Made by a program: the position numbers and the translations under genes | Part shown: piece by piece, positions 1-8,739 of the stretch | Layout: every line of letters starts with the position of its first letter | How positions within the stretch are numbered: the stretch's first letter is position 1 | Notes under the pieces: model-generated | Told to the model about the DNA's origin: nothing | The model's input: the letters and a program-made list of their open reading frames with translations, nothing else | The model's database searches: none | Source: Propionimicrobium sp963511305 | Lineage (GTDB): Bacteria; Actinomycetota; Actinomycetes; Propionibacteriales; Propionibacteriaceae | Length of the DNA stretch: 45,941 bases | Assembly: GCA_963511305.1 (NCBI GenBank) | Contig: CAUPIJ010000012.1 | Span: 1-45,941, forward strand | Direction of reading: 5' to 3'

Positions 1-90
1 ACACAAAACCCACCAACCAGCAAAAACCAGCCAACAAGAAAAGGCAGCTCCAAACTAGGTAATGACATAAAGCCGAAACCTAGCCACAGC

Positions 91-119
91 AGTTTAACAA
101 ACAATAAATTGAAAGTCAA
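91..119 (-). promoter_or_regulatory. Strong sigma-70-type promoter, probably of an rRNA operon
   Basis: On the minus strand TTGACT (114-119) and TAAACT (91-96) are separated by exactly 17 bp, the best promoter match in this end of the window. Transcription would leave the window at base 1 after a leader of at least 85 nt that is rich in G and T. The tyrS gene just upstream and such a strong isolated promoter suggest a 16S rRNA leader, but no rRNA sequence is inside the window, so the target is inferred. The same TGTTAAACT core recurs in the infC promoter at 16224-16252. Confidence 0.7.
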
Positions 120-482
120 ACTGACTGTGTAGTTTTAGTTGTTCCCGATCGGCCCCCTTTCGGTGACCGGCTCTGCCGCTTCTCAGCCTTCGGATCCAAG
201 GCGGGCCCTATTTTTGGACGCACACCGTTCACCGAAAAATTTCTGAGTTGCAACGGAATCGGGATGATCTTCAGTTTTCTAGAAGACCAGACTCGACCGG
301 AAGAACTTGCTTCTTTCGTTCGAGCCGGAGAACAACTCTAACCCATCGTGAAGAAGATTTCAAATCGAAAGTTTCAACTTTTTCTTCATCACTATTGAGT
401 TCTAGTTTCTCTGGCCACCCTCACAAGATCTCTTGCTCAGACAGCCCGATGAACATTACTGCAAACCAAAATTATTGCAAAA
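120..482. other. Gene-free spacer between tyrS and the edge promoter
   Basis: No convincing gene lies here; a long plus-strand reading frame that starts in this stretch is antisense to tyrS and has no family resemblance. It contains an imperfect dyad (TGAAGAA at 349-355 against TTCTTCA at 382-388, with a small AAAG/CTTT hairpin nested at 368-381) and a GC-rich stretch at 140-215 with GCCTT/AAGGC half-sites. These could be upstream elements of the edge promoter or processing signals; nothing decisive is visible. Confidence 0.5.
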
Positions 483-523
483 TCGTCGGCCAGAAAGCTG
501 TTGCAAAACTTTCCAACCGACGA
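483..523 (-). terminator. Probable rho-independent terminator of tyrS
   Basis: Read on the minus strand just after the tyrS stop: TCGTCGG and GAAAG arms pair with CTTTC (493-497) and CCGACGA (483-489), an interrupted 12-bp stem, followed by a short TTTTG tract. The opposite strand also ends in a T run (TTTTT at 525-529), so it could act in both directions. The T tract on the minus side is weak. Confidence 0.55.
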
Positions 524-553
524 GTTTTTAAGCCGAAAGGGCTAGTCAGAAGC

Positions 554-1819
554 CTATCGACTGATCTTCACGCCGCCAATGGTGCGCTTGCCGCGGCGCA
601 GCAGCACGTACCTGCCAGCAAGCAGATGCTCGTCGGTCAGTTTGGCGTCAACGTCCTCAACTTTGACGTTGTTTACGTAGGCACCGCCCTCGTTGATGGT
701 TCGACGAGCCTGACCCTTGCTAGACACCACGCCGCTGGCGGCCAGGGCATCCACGACACTCGGCAGCTCCTGACCAGCCTCGATGTCCTGAGCCTGCACC
801 TCTCGCATGACGGCGTCGAGGGTCTTTTCGTCGAGCTCGCGCAACTCGCCACGACCGAACAGCGCTGCAGCCGCCTTTTCCGCGGATTCACGCTGCTCCT
901 TGCCATGCACCAGATCGGTGATGTCGTTGGCAAGCGTGCGCTGGGCGACCCGCTTGTGCGGGGCCTCCTCGGCTTCCTTGGCGAGCTCGTCGATCTCGTC
1001 TTTGCCGCGCGGGCTGAAGACCTTGAGCATCTCGATGACCTTGGAGTCCTCGGTGTTCAGCCAGAACTGGTGGAAGGCGTACGGGCTGGTCAACTCCGGA
1101 TCGATCCAGACGGTTCCGGACTCGGTCTTGCCGAACTTGGTGCCGTCGGCCTTGGTTAGCAGCGGGGTAACCAGGCCGTGAACCGTGGCCTGCTCGGTGC
1201 GCTTGATGAAGTTCGCTCCAGCGGTGATGTTGCCCCACTGGTCCTGGGCGCCGGTCTGCAGCGTCACGCCGTAGCGGCGGTAAAGCTCTCGGTAGTCCAA
1301 CGACTGCAGCAGCACGTACGCGAACTCGGTGAAGCTGATGCCGCTCTCCAGCCGGCGGGCGACGACATCGCGAGCCAACATCCTGCTGACAGAGAAGTGC
1401 TTGCCGACGTCACGCAGGAATTCCAGCGTCGGGATCTTAGAGACCCAGTCGTAGTTATTAACGATCAGTGCGGCATTTGTACCGGAAAAGTCAACGTATT
1501 TCTTGACCTGCTCGGCCAGTCCAGCGGTCCACTCCTCCACCACCTCGACGGGGTTCATGCTGCGCTCGCCAGTCTGCTTGGGATCGCCGATCATGCCAGT
1601 GGCGCCGCCGACCAACAGGACGGGACGATGCCCGGCTGCCTGGAGCTTGCGGGCGACCAGGAGCTGCACTAGATGCCCGATGTGCAGGCTGGCAGCGGTC
1701 GGATCGAAGCCCACATAAGAACTGATCGGCCCCGAATCTAAATGCGCGGCCAGCGCATCGATGTCGGTGGAATCGGCGATGAGCCCTCGCCAGGTCAATT
1801 CATCCAGTAGTGCGTTCAC
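554..1819 (-). CDS. tyrS: Tyrosyl-tRNA synthetase
   Basis: Charges tRNA-Tyr with tyrosine in the cytoplasm. The 421-residue protein is the normal length for the bacterial TyrRS. It has the class I signature HIGH at residues 46-49, the second signature as KFGKT at about 228-232, the tyrosine-pocket region GAQDQWGN near 190-197, and an S4-like RNA-binding domain from about residue 355 to the end. The start is GTG at 1819; there is no Shine-Dalgarno sequence, but a TAGGCT -10 box lies 7 nt upstream, so the mRNA is probably leaderless. It is the last gene before a terminator and is separated from argH by 32 bp. Confidence 0.97.
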   Translation of the reverse strand: MNALLDELTWRGLIADSTDIDALAAHLDSGPISSYVGFDPTAASLHIGHLVQLLVARKLQAAGHRPVLLVGGATGMIGDPKQTGERSMNPVEVVEEWTAGLAEQVKKYVDFSGTNAALIVNNYDWVSKIPTLEFLRDVGKHFSVSRMLARDVVARRLESGISFTEFAYVLLQSLDYRELYRRYGVTLQTGAQDQWGNITAGANFIKRTEQATVHGLVTPLLTKADGTKFGKTESGTVWIDPELTSPYAFHQFWLNTEDSKVIEMLKVFSPRGKDEIDELAKEAEEAPHKRVAQRTLANDITDLVHGKEQRESAEKAAAALFGRGELRELDEKTLDAVMREVQAQDIEAGQELPSVVDALAASGVVSSKGQARRTINEGGAYVNNVKVEDVDAKLTDEHLLAGRYVLLRRGKRTIGGVKISR

Positions 1820-1826
1820 CTAGCTG

Positions 1827-1854
1827 AGCCTATCGCAAATTACCTGATGGTCTA
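1827..1854 (-). promoter_or_regulatory. tyrS promoter, leaderless type
   Basis: TAGGCT (1827-1832) with a weak TAGACC -35 (1849-1854) and 16-bp spacer, overlapping the argH stop codon. The predicted transcription start coincides with the GTG of tyrS at 1819. This would let tyrS be transcribed independently of the arginine cluster. Confidence 0.5.
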
Positions 1855-3294
1855 GCACCCGATCGCGAGTTTGAGAGGTTGCCCGGACCAGGCAGCGTGA
1901 TCGTCTAACAGATCCCCCAGCTCAACCAGTTGCTTCTTGACCTGCTCGGGCGCTGTGCCGCCGCGCCCGTTTCGGCTAGCCACGCTGCCCTGAATGTTCA
2001 GCACCGCCAGGACGCCGGGATCAAGCTCGACGGCGATATCGCCCAGAACGTCGGCAGTCAGATCGCCGAGCTCGATGTCGCGGGCCTCGCAGTATTTAAC
2101 TGCCAGGCCGGCGATGTCGTGGGCCCTGGCGAACGGCACGCCCTGGCGGACCAGGTAGTCGGCGACGTCGGTTGCCAGCGAGAAGCCGCGCGGGGCGGCC
2201 TGCTCCATGCGCTCGGTGTCGAAGGTGAGCGTGGCAACCAGGCCGGTGATTGCAGGCAGCAAGATCTTGAGCTGATCGATGCCGTCGAAGACTGGCTCCT
2301 TGTCCTCCTGCAGATCGCGATCGTAGGCAAGCGGCAGGCCCTTCAGCGTGGACAGCAGCCCGGCTAGATTGCCGATTAGGCGTCCGGCCTTGCCGCGGGC
2401 TAGTTCGGCCACATCGGGGTTCTTCTTCTGCGGCATGATCGAGGAGCCGGTCGACCAGCGGTCATCCAACTTCGCGAAGCCGGCCTCCGGGGTGACCCAG
2501 AAGATGATGTCCTCTGAAAGCCTGGACAGATCAACCCCCACCTGCGCCAGCACCCATGCCGCCTCGGCGGTCAGGTCGCGCGACGAGGTGCCGTCGATCG
2601 AGTTAGCGACGGAGTCCTCGAAACCTAGTTGGCGAGCGACGTACTGAGGGTCGAGGCCCAGCGAGGTGCCGGCGAGGGCCGCGGAACCGTACGGACTCTC
2701 GGCGAGGCGGGCGTCGAGATCGCGGAGCCTGTCAACGTCGCGCAGCAGCGGCCAAGCGTGTGCCAGCAGAGTGTGGCTGAGTAGCACAGGCTGGGCGGTC
2801 TGCATGTGAGTGCGGCCGGGCATGATAGCGCCAAGATGTTTTTCTGCCTGGCCACGGAGCGCGCCGACGACGTCGAGTATCTCGGCGGCGAGGACGCGAA
2901 TTTCCCTGCGCAGGTACATCCTGATCAGGGTGGCAATTTGGTCGTTCCGGGAGCGTCCGGCGCGCAACCTGCCGCCGAGCTGATCGCCGACCCGCTCGAT
3001 CAGAACGCGCTCCAAAGCGCCGTGTACGTCCTCGTCGGTATCGAGTGGCTTGAGTTGACCAGCCGCCAGATCGGCGAGCATCGAGTCCAAGGCCTGCTCC
3101 ATGCGCTCAAGTTCGTCGTCGGTCAGCAGATCCGCTTTGGCTAGGGCATACGCATGAGCCTTGGAAGCGGTAATGTCCAGATCAGCCAGCCTCCAGTCGA
3201 ACTGCGTGGAGACGCTCAACGCAAACATTGCCTCGGTTGGGCCACCCTCGAAACGTCCGCCCCACAAAAAACCCTCTTGATGATCAGCGTTCAC
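1852..3294 (-). CDS. argH: Argininosuccinate lyase
   Basis: Last step of arginine synthesis: argininosuccinate to arginine plus fumarate. The fumarase-superfamily signature GSSIMPQKKNPD lies near residues 285-297. I place the start at GTG 3294, because AGGAAGG lies 6 nt upstream; this gives 480 residues and a clean 26-bp gap after argR. A longer frame to 3348 would overlap argR and adds residues unlike any ArgH. It is the last gene of the arg cluster, and the usual argG partner is absent next to it. The distal position implies regulation with the cluster by ArgR. Confidence 0.96.
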   Translation of the reverse strand: MNADHQEGFLWGGRFEGGPTEAMFALSVSTQFDWRLADLDITASKAHAYALAKADLLTDDELERMEQALDSMLADLAAGQLKPLDTDEDVHGALERVLIERVGDQLGGRLRAGRSRNDQIATLIRMYLRREIRVLAAEILDVVGALRGQAEKHLGAIMPGRTHMQTAQPVLLSHTLLAHAWPLLRDVDRLRDLDARLAESPYGSAALAGTSLGLDPQYVARQLGFEDSVANSIDGTSSRDLTAEAAWVLAQVGVDLSRLSEDIIFWVTPEAGFAKLDDRWSTGSSIMPQKKNPDVAELARGKAGRLIGNLAGLLSTLKGLPLAYDRDLQEDKEPVFDGIDQLKILLPAITGLVATLTFDTERMEQAAPRGFSLATDVADYLVRQGVPFARAHDIAGLAVKYCEARDIELGDLTADVLGDIAVELDPGVLAVLNIQGSVASRNGRGGTAPEQVKKQLVELGDLLDDHAAWSGQPLKLAIGC

Positions 3295-3320
3295 TATGTG
3301 CCTTCCTAAATAATGCTCTG

Positions 3321-3812
3321 TTAGTGCGCAGCAAGTTCCACGAACCAAGCCACCAATTCCTGGCCGCCATCCGGATCCCTTGCGATGACCAGCACGGAGT
3401 CGTCACCAGCGATGCTGCCCAGAATTGCTGGATTTGCCACCCGGTCGATCGCTGAAGCAAAGTACTGAGCCGCGCCTGGCGGGGTCTTGAGCATGACGAG
3501 GTTAGCCGAGGCGTCAGCAGAGATGAGCACCTCCGCGCAGATCCTGGCCAGGCGGCTCTCTAGCACGGAGTGATCGGAGGCTACCTCAGCGCCGGGACGC
3601 GCGTAAACCAACAGGCCGTTCTCGGCGCGAACCCGCACAGCGCCAATCTCGAGCAAATCCTTACTCAGCGTGCTCTGGCTTACGTTAACCCCCTGCTCGG
3701 CGAGCAGCTGCGCCAATTCGGCCTGCGACGCTATCTCGCGCGCGGCGATCAACTCCTGGATCAACCCCTGTCGGGCAGCCCTCGACGTGTTACGACCGGA
3801 CTTCTTTTTCAT
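3321..3812 (-). CDS. argR: Arginine repressor
   Basis: Hexameric transcriptional regulator that binds ARG boxes when arginine is plentiful. The 163 residues have an N-terminal winged helix, with the recognition region SQSTLSKDL at 45-53, and a C-terminal oligomerisation and arginine-binding domain carrying GDDSV at about 136-140. The start ATG at 3812 overlaps the argD stop by 4 bp, so the two are translationally coupled. In most actinobacteria argF lies between argD and argR; here it is missing. It likely represses its own cluster through the site upstream of argC. Confidence 0.96.
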   Translation of the reverse strand: MKKKSGRNTSRAARQGLIQELIAAREIASQAELAQLLAEQGVNVSQSTLSKDLLEIGAVRVRAENGLLVYARPGAEVASDHSVLESRLARICAEVLISADASANLVMLKTPPGAAQYFASAIDRVANPAILGSIAGDDSVLVIARDPDGGQELVAWFVELAAH

Positions 3813-5026
3813 TTACCAACAACCTCTAACTGTTCGGCTAGCGCAGCAACAAAATCTACCAGTTGGGCATCGCTGACTATCAACGGCGGCGCCAGCCGCA
3901 AGACCGTCGGACGCGGCGCGTTAACTATCCAACCGGCTGAGAGTAAGCCATCGGCCAAGGCAGAGGCAATTTCGGCCGAAAACTGTACACCGAGCAGCAG
4001 ACCTCGGCCGCGAACCTCGGTGATCCGCGGATCGTCCAAGGCCAATAACCGCTCGCTCAACAAACGCCCGGCTTCAGCGGCTCGCCCGAGCAGCCGATCG
4101 CGTTCGATGGTGTCTAGGACGGCCAGGCCAGCGGCGGCGGCGACCGGATTGCCAGAAAAAGTCGAGCCGTGCGAGCCCGGCGTGAACAGCTGCCCCGCCT
4201 CACCGATGGCGATGCAGGCGCCGACCGGGAAGCCGTTGCCCAGGCCCTTTGCCACGGTGATTAGGTCTGGGGTGATGCCTTCCGCGATCGAGACGAACCA
4301 CTCACCACAACGACCGATGCCGGTTTGAACCTCATCAACCCAGAGCAGGGCGCCGTTGGTCGAGCTGATCTCGCGGGCAGCCGACAGGAAGCCCTCCGGT
4401 GGGACGATCACGCCGCTTTCTCCCTGGATCGGCTCCAGGACCACCGCTGCGGTTTGGTCATCGACCGCGGTAGCCAGGGCGTCGACGTCACCATAGGGCA
4501 CGAATTCGACGTCGCCGGGCAGCGGCTCGAATGGTTTGCGATATTTTTCGGTGGCAGTGAGGGCCAGCGCACCCATGGTTCTGCCGTGGAACGAACCTTC
4601 CATGGCGACTATCTTCTTGCGCCCGGTCAGCCGGGTGATCTTGAAGGCGGCTTCGTTGGCCTCGGTGCCCGAGTTGGCGAAGTAGACCCTGGCGCTCGCT
4701 TCTGAGGCGCGCGCATCAGTGTTTACCGTAGCCAGTGCAGCAAGCTTCTCGGCCAGCTCGATCTGCGGCTGAGACGCGAAGATATTAGAGATGTGCCCCA
4801 GCGTTTCCAGCTGCTTAGTGATCGCGCGGGTCACGTCCGGGTGTGCATGCCCCAGAGCACCCACCGCGATTCCGGAAAACATGTCGGTGTAGTGCTTGCC
4901 GTCGACGTCCCAAAGCTCGGCTCCCTTGCCCGAGGCAAAGACGCATTTGGGCTTGCCGAAGTTGTGCATGAAGGTCTCGTCGTAGCGGTTCAGCCAGGAC
5001 TGGCTATCTGGGATATTCTCAGTCAT
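3809..5026 (-). CDS. argD: Acetylornithine aminotransferase
   Basis: PLP enzyme converting N-acetylglutamate semialdehyde to N-acetylornithine (it may also act in lysine synthesis). The class III aminotransferase hallmarks are present: NSGTEANE at 118-125, DEVQTGIGR at 231-239 and the PLP lysine K260 in TVAKGLGNG. The start is ATG 5026, preceded by AGGAGG 8 nt upstream; 405 residues is normal. A longer frame reaching 5140 adds residues that belong to argB in another frame. The start overlaps the end of argB by 8 bp. Confidence 0.97.
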   Translation of the reverse strand: MTENIPDSQSWLNRYDETFMHNFGKPKCVFASGKGAELWDVDGKHYTDMFSGIAVGALGHAHPDVTRAITKQLETLGHISNIFASQPQIELAEKLAALATVNTDARASEASARVYFANSGTEANEAAFKITRLTGRKKIVAMEGSFHGRTMGALALTATEKYRKPFEPLPGDVEFVPYGDVDALATAVDDQTAAVVLEPIQGESGVIVPPEGFLSAAREISSTNGALLWVDEVQTGIGRCGEWFVSIAEGITPDLITVAKGLGNGFPVGACIAIGEAGQLFTPGSHGSTFSGNPVAAAAGLAVLDTIERDRLLGRAAEAGRLLSERLLALDDPRITEVRGRGLLLGVQFSAEIASALADGLLSAGWIVNAPRPTVLRLAPPLIVSDAQLVDFVAALAEQLEVVGK

Positions 5027-5933
5027 TTTCGGTTCCTCCTGGCAAAACCATGGTTCCGACGCCCTCATTGGTGAAGATCTCCAGCAACAGCGAGTGGGCG
5101 ACGCGACCGTCCAGAACCGTTGCGGCCTGCACACCGCCATTCGTGGCGCGCAGACAGGCCTCCATCTTGGGCCGCATCCCCGATTCGAGGGTTGTCAGCA
5201 AATCGGCAAGGTCATTCGCCGAAATCTGCCTGACCAGTGAATCCTCATTCGGCCAATCGGCGTAGAGGCCGGCAACGTCGGTCAGCATCACCAAGCGTTC
5301 GGCCCCCAGCGCCACGGCCAGGGCAGCGGCGGCGGTATCGGCGTTGACGTTGTAAACAGCGCCGCTTTCGTCCGGAGCAACGGTGGCCACGACAGGGATC
5401 TGGCCGGCGTCGAGCAGGCGCTGAACGGCCTCCGGGTTGACCTGGGCAATGTCGCCGACCCTGCCGAGGGCGACGTTTTCGCCGTCCACCTCGACGGTCT
5501 TCGGAACTGCGGTGAACAGGCTGGCGTCCTCACCTGACATCCCGACGGCGAGCGGCCCGTGCTGATTTAGCAGATTGACCAGCCCGCGCCCAACCTGGCC
5601 GACCAGCACCATGCGAACCACCTGGATGGCCTCTTTTGAGGTTACGCGCAGACCGCCGCGGAACTCGGACTCGATACCCAGGCGCGTCAACATGTCGTTA
5701 ATCTGCGGACCACCGCCGTGTACCACCACGGGTAGCAGTCCGCATTGGCGCAGGAAGACGATGTCGTCGGCGAAGGCCTGCTTCAACTCTTCGTCGATCA
5801 TGGCGTTGCCGCCGTACTTGATCACCACGACCTTGCCCGAATAGCGCTGCAGCCACGGCAGAGCCTCGATCAGGATCTGGGCCTTTAGTTCCGTTGGCAC
5901 CTGCTCTAATTCCAGATCGTTCAAAGCACTCAC
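5019..5933 (-). CDS. argB: Acetylglutamate kinase
   Basis: Phosphorylates N-acetylglutamate with ATP, the usual feedback-controlled step of arginine synthesis. 304 residues, amino-acid kinase fold with the KYGGNAM nucleotide loop near 39-45 and GGGPQI near 75-80, typical of the family. It overlaps argJ by 4 bp and argD by 8 bp, so it is part of a tightly coupled operon. Whether it is arginine-inhibited cannot be read with confidence from sequence alone. Confidence 0.97.
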   Translation of the reverse strand: MSALNDLELEQVPTELKAQILIEALPWLQRYSGKVVVIKYGGNAMIDEELKQAFADDIVFLRQCGLLPVVVHGGGPQINDMLTRLGIESEFRGGLRVTSKEAIQVVRMVLVGQVGRGLVNLLNQHGPLAVGMSGEDASLFTAVPKTVEVDGENVALGRVGDIAQVNPEAVQRLLDAGQIPVVATVAPDESGAVYNVNADTAAAALAVALGAERLVMLTDVAGLYADWPNEDSLVRQISANDLADLLTTLESGMRPKMEACLRATNGGVQAATVLDGRVAHSLLLEIFTNEGVGTMVLPGGTEND

Positions 5934-7123
5934 GACGAATACTCCGCGTTCTCTTTGACGTAGTCATAGGTCAGATCATTGGTCAAGATTGTGGCCTGGG
6001 CATCGCCGACGTTTAGCTGCACGTCGACCAGGCACTGTCTAGAGCCTAAATCGACCAGATCGCGGGGCTCGCCGATCTGGCCGCCCTTGCAGACCTGCAC
6101 GCCGTTGAAGCTGACGTCGATCTTGTCGGCATCGAAGGCCGCCTTGGTAACGCCGATAGACGAGAGCACCCTGCCCCAGTTGGGATCCTCACCGAAGATC
6201 GCGCACTTAAACAGATTGCTGCGCGCGATCTCGCGTGCCACCTCGAGGGCGTCGGCCTCGCTCGCTGCCCCGGCGACTGTGATCTCGATGTCGTGCTTGG
6301 CGCCCTCGGCGTCGCCAATGAGCTGCCTGGCAAGAGAGGCACAAACCTGCTTCAGCGCGACGCTGAACTCCTCAAGGTCTGGGCGCACGCCGCTGGAGCC
6401 GTTAGCCAACAACAGGACGGTGTCGTTAGTGGACATGCAGCCGTCGGAATCGATGCAGTCGAAGGTCACCGAGGTGGCGGCGGGAAGCAGCTCGGAAAGC
6501 TCGTCCGAGGTGAGTTGGGCGTCGGTGGTCAGCACCACCAGCATCGTCGCCAAGCCGGGCGCCAGCATTCCAGCGCCCTTGGCCATGCCGCCGATGCGAT
6601 AGCCGTCTCCTGCAGCCCCCGCCTGCTTGTGATGGGTATCCGTTGTCATGATGGCCTTCGCAGCTGCCGTACCACCATGCGTGTTGAGCTCGCCTGCTGC
6701 GACTTCGACGCCAGCAAGCAGCTTCTCCATCGGCAGGCGCTCCCCGATCAGGCCAGTGGAGCAGACCGCCACGTCGTTCTTGTCTGCTCCCAGCAGATCG
6801 GCGACGCGCTGCGCGGTCTTTTCGCTATCGGCCAGCCCTTCTGAACCGGTGCAGGCGTTAGCGCCCCCGGAGTTAAGCATGACTGCAGTTATCCTGCCGT
6901 CCGAAATCGCCTCGCGCGTCCACGCCACCGGGGCCGCGAATACCCGGTTTGTGGTCGTGACGGCTGCCGCGGCGAATTCCGGGCCCTGGTTCTGCACCAG
7001 CGCGAGATCCGGCGCGCCAGACGCCTTCAACCCGGCCGCCACCCCGGAAGCCAGGAAACCTGTCGGATAGGTGATTCCAACGGCGGTGTCGACAGCGCTC
7101 AAATCAAAGTTGCTAGAAATCAC
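5930..7123 (-). CDS. argJ: Bifunctional glutamate N-acetyltransferase / ornithine acetyltransferase
   Basis: Recycles the acetyl group from acetylornithine to glutamate, and in bifunctional forms also uses acetyl-CoA. 397 residues. The self-cleavage site is visible in APGLATML, where the proenzyme is cut before Thr193, which becomes the nucleophile; the upstream KGAGM motif is also conserved. The start at 7123 overlaps argC by 4 bp. Its presence means the pathway is the cyclic one and needs no argE or argA. Confidence 0.97.
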   Translation of the reverse strand: MISSNFDLSAVDTAVGITYPTGFLASGVAAGLKASGAPDLALVQNQGPEFAAAAVTTTNRVFAAPVAWTREAISDGRITAVMLNSGGANACTGSEGLADSEKTAQRVADLLGADKNDVAVCSTGLIGERLPMEKLLAGVEVAAGELNTHGGTAAAKAIMTTDTHHKQAGAAGDGYRIGGMAKGAGMLAPGLATMLVVLTTDAQLTSDELSELLPAATSVTFDCIDSDGCMSTNDTVLLLANGSSGVRPDLEEFSVALKQVCASLARQLIGDAEGAKHDIEITVAGAASEADALEVAREIARSNLFKCAIFGEDPNWGRVLSSIGVTKAAFDADKIDVSFNGVQVCKGGQIGEPRDLVDLGSRQCLVDVQLNVGDAQATILTNDLTYDYVKENAEYSS

Positions 7124-8148
7124 GGGGCTACTCCTATCGCGTTGAGGCCGGTTTCTTCCGGCAGGCCTAGGGCCAGGTTCATGGATTGCACCGCGCTGCC
7201 CGCGGTGCCCTTAGCAAGATTGTCGAGGGCGCCCACGATCACCAGCCTGCCCGCGGACTGGTCGATGGCGGCTTGGACGGTGAAACCGTTGGAACCGACG
7301 ACAGCCTGGGTCGCCGGCCAAACCCCCTGCGGCAAGGTGAAACAGAACGGCTCGTCGGAATAGGCGCGCTGATAAATCTCGGCGACCTGCTCCTCGGTGA
7401 AGCCCTCAATCGGCGCGGTGGTGACGGCCAGAATGCCGCGCGGCATCGGGGCCAGCATCGGGGTAAAGCTGATCGAGGGGTTCTTAGCGCCGAGCAGACG
7501 CATGTTCTGCAGCATCTCTGGAATATGCCGGTGGCCACCGCCGACACCGTAGGCGCTCATCGACCCCATGACCTCGCTGCCCAGCAGATTCGGCTTCGCC
7601 GCCCTACCCGCACCCGAGGTGCCGGACGCGGCCGCGACTGTGACGTCCTGCCCAGTAATTATTCCGGCGGTTAGGGCGGGCAGCAGGCTGAGGGTAACCG
7701 TCGCCACGTAGCAACCGGGCACCGCGACGCGCTTCGCCTGGGCCAGTTTCTCGCGCTGGCCGGGAAGCTCGGCCAGGCCATAGGGCCAGCAACCGGCGTA
7801 TTCGCTGCCGTAAAACTTAAGCCAATCGGCCTCGTCCTGCAGACGGAAATCGGCTCCGCAGTCGATGACCAGGACGCCGTCGCTCAAGGCCTGCGCGATA
7901 TCGGCAGATTTTCCGTGCGGCAGAGCCAGGAAGACGACATCGTGACCGGAAAGATTCTCGGCCGTGGTGGGCAGCACCTCGCGATCCGCTATCGACAAGA
8001 GATTCGGATGAAACTCGCCGATCTTCTGACCCGCGTTAGATCCGGCGGTCAGCGCGCCGATCTCAATCTGCGGGTGAGCCAGCAACAGGCGTAACACTTC
8101 GCCACCGGCATAGCCGGTACATCCTGCAACAGCCACTTTAAAAGTCAT
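7120..8148 (-). CDS. argC: N-acetyl-gamma-glutamyl-phosphate reductase
   Basis: NADPH-dependent reduction of acetylglutamyl phosphate to the semialdehyde. 342 residues with the nucleotide-binding GCTGYAGGE at 9-17 and the catalytic cysteine C146 in AVPGCYVAT. It is the first gene of the arg operon. The ATG at 8148 has no Shine-Dalgarno sequence; an AT-rich -10 box ends 6 nt before it, so translation probably begins on a leaderless mRNA. Confidence 0.97.
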   Translation of the reverse strand: MTFKVAVAGCTGYAGGEVLRLLLAHPQIEIGALTAGSNAGQKIGEFHPNLLSIADREVLPTTAENLSGHDVVFLALPHGKSADIAQALSDGVLVIDCGADFRLQDEADWLKFYGSEYAGCWPYGLAELPGQREKLAQAKRVAVPGCYVATVTLSLLPALTAGIITGQDVTVAAASGTSGAGRAAKPNLLGSEVMGSMSAYGVGGGHRHIPEMLQNMRLLGAKNPSISFTPMLAPMPRGILAVTTAPIEGFTEEQVAEIYQRAYSDEPFCFTLPQGVWPATQAVVGSNGFTVQAAIDQSAGRLVIVGALDNLAKGTAGSAVQSMNLALGLPEETGLNAIGVAP

Positions 8149-8154
8149 GGAATA

Positions 8155-8183
8155 ATTATTATCAGCAATAAATAAATATGCAA
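8155..8183 (-). promoter_or_regulatory. argC promoter overlapped by a candidate ARG box
   Basis: On the minus strand TTGCAT (8178-8183), a 17-bp spacer and AATAAT (8155-8160) precede the ATG by 6 nt. The AT-rich 19-mer at 8165-8183 (TTGCATATTTATTTATTGC) is an imperfect dyad resembling ArgR boxes of Gram-positive bacteria, and it spans the -35 and spacer. An ArgR hexamer bound there would block RNA polymerase. The ArgR gene is in the same operon. Confidence 0.6.
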
Positions 8184-8202
8184 GAGGGCTGGCAATTATT
8201 CT

Positions 8203-8739
8203 TTAAGACTCGCTGATTACGGCTGCGCCCTTCGTCAAGACCTCCAGCCCAACCTCGAAGCCAGCATCGTCGCGGGTCGGTTGATCGGCAAGAACCGCTA
8301 GCTCTACCGCCTGGGCCCGAGCCTGTTCCTGCATCACATGCCCCAGAATGAAGTGTAGGTACGCCCTAGCAGTCTGTTCTTCGGCGCCCTTTGCCAGGCC
8401 AGCTCGCCGAAGCTGAGCGGCCTGCTCCGCCACCAGATCGCAGCTGCCCAGGCCGATCGCCAGGCTCGCCGCAACCAGCTCTGCCGCATCGCGATAGTTC
8501 AGCAGAACCCGCCTCAGCTCATCGGCCCATTGTTGCGGGCTATCCGTTTGCGCCCGCTCGGCCAGGATCTTGTCGCTCAACGCCGCCAGCAGCTGCTGCT
8601 TGTTCGAAAAATGCCAGTAGATCGAGGCCGCCTGGATGCCCGCCGCGCTAGCAACGCGCCGCATGGACAGATCCGCCAACCCATAATTCGACAAAATCTG
8701 CAATGCGGCGTCCACTAAATCGTCCCGCGTCTTTGACAT
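8203..8739 (-). CDS. TetR-family transcriptional repressor
   Basis: 178-residue regulator with an N-terminal TetR helix-turn-helix (residues about 1-47, ending SIYWHFSNKQQLLAAL) and a helical ligand domain of the TetR_C class. The ATG at 8739 matches the usual TetR beginning (SKTRDDLVDAALQILS); a much longer frame upstream is only the antisense of the neighbouring aminotransferase. It is divergent from the aminotransferase with just 27 bp between starts, and a 21-bp dyad fills that gap, so autoregulation and control of the neighbour are likely. The ligand is unknown. A TAGGAT -10 box 7 nt before the ATG suggests a leaderless mRNA. Confidence 0.9.
   Translation of the reverse strand: MSKTRDDLVDAALQILSNYGLADLSMRRVASAAGIQAASIYWHFSNKQQLLAALSDKILAERAQTDSPQQWADELRRVLLNYRDAAELVAASLAIGLGSCDLVAEQAAQLRRAGLAKGAEEQTARAYLHFILGHVMQEQARAQAVELAVLADQPTRDDAGFEVGLEVLTKGAAVISES

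Noticed and set aside
140..215. Second terminator in the left spacer
   Set aside because: The half-sites pair only partly and no T tract follows in either direction.
248..1159. 303-residue plus-strand reading frame
   Set aside because: It is antisense to tyrS, has no family features and arises from the GC-rich codon pattern of the real gene.
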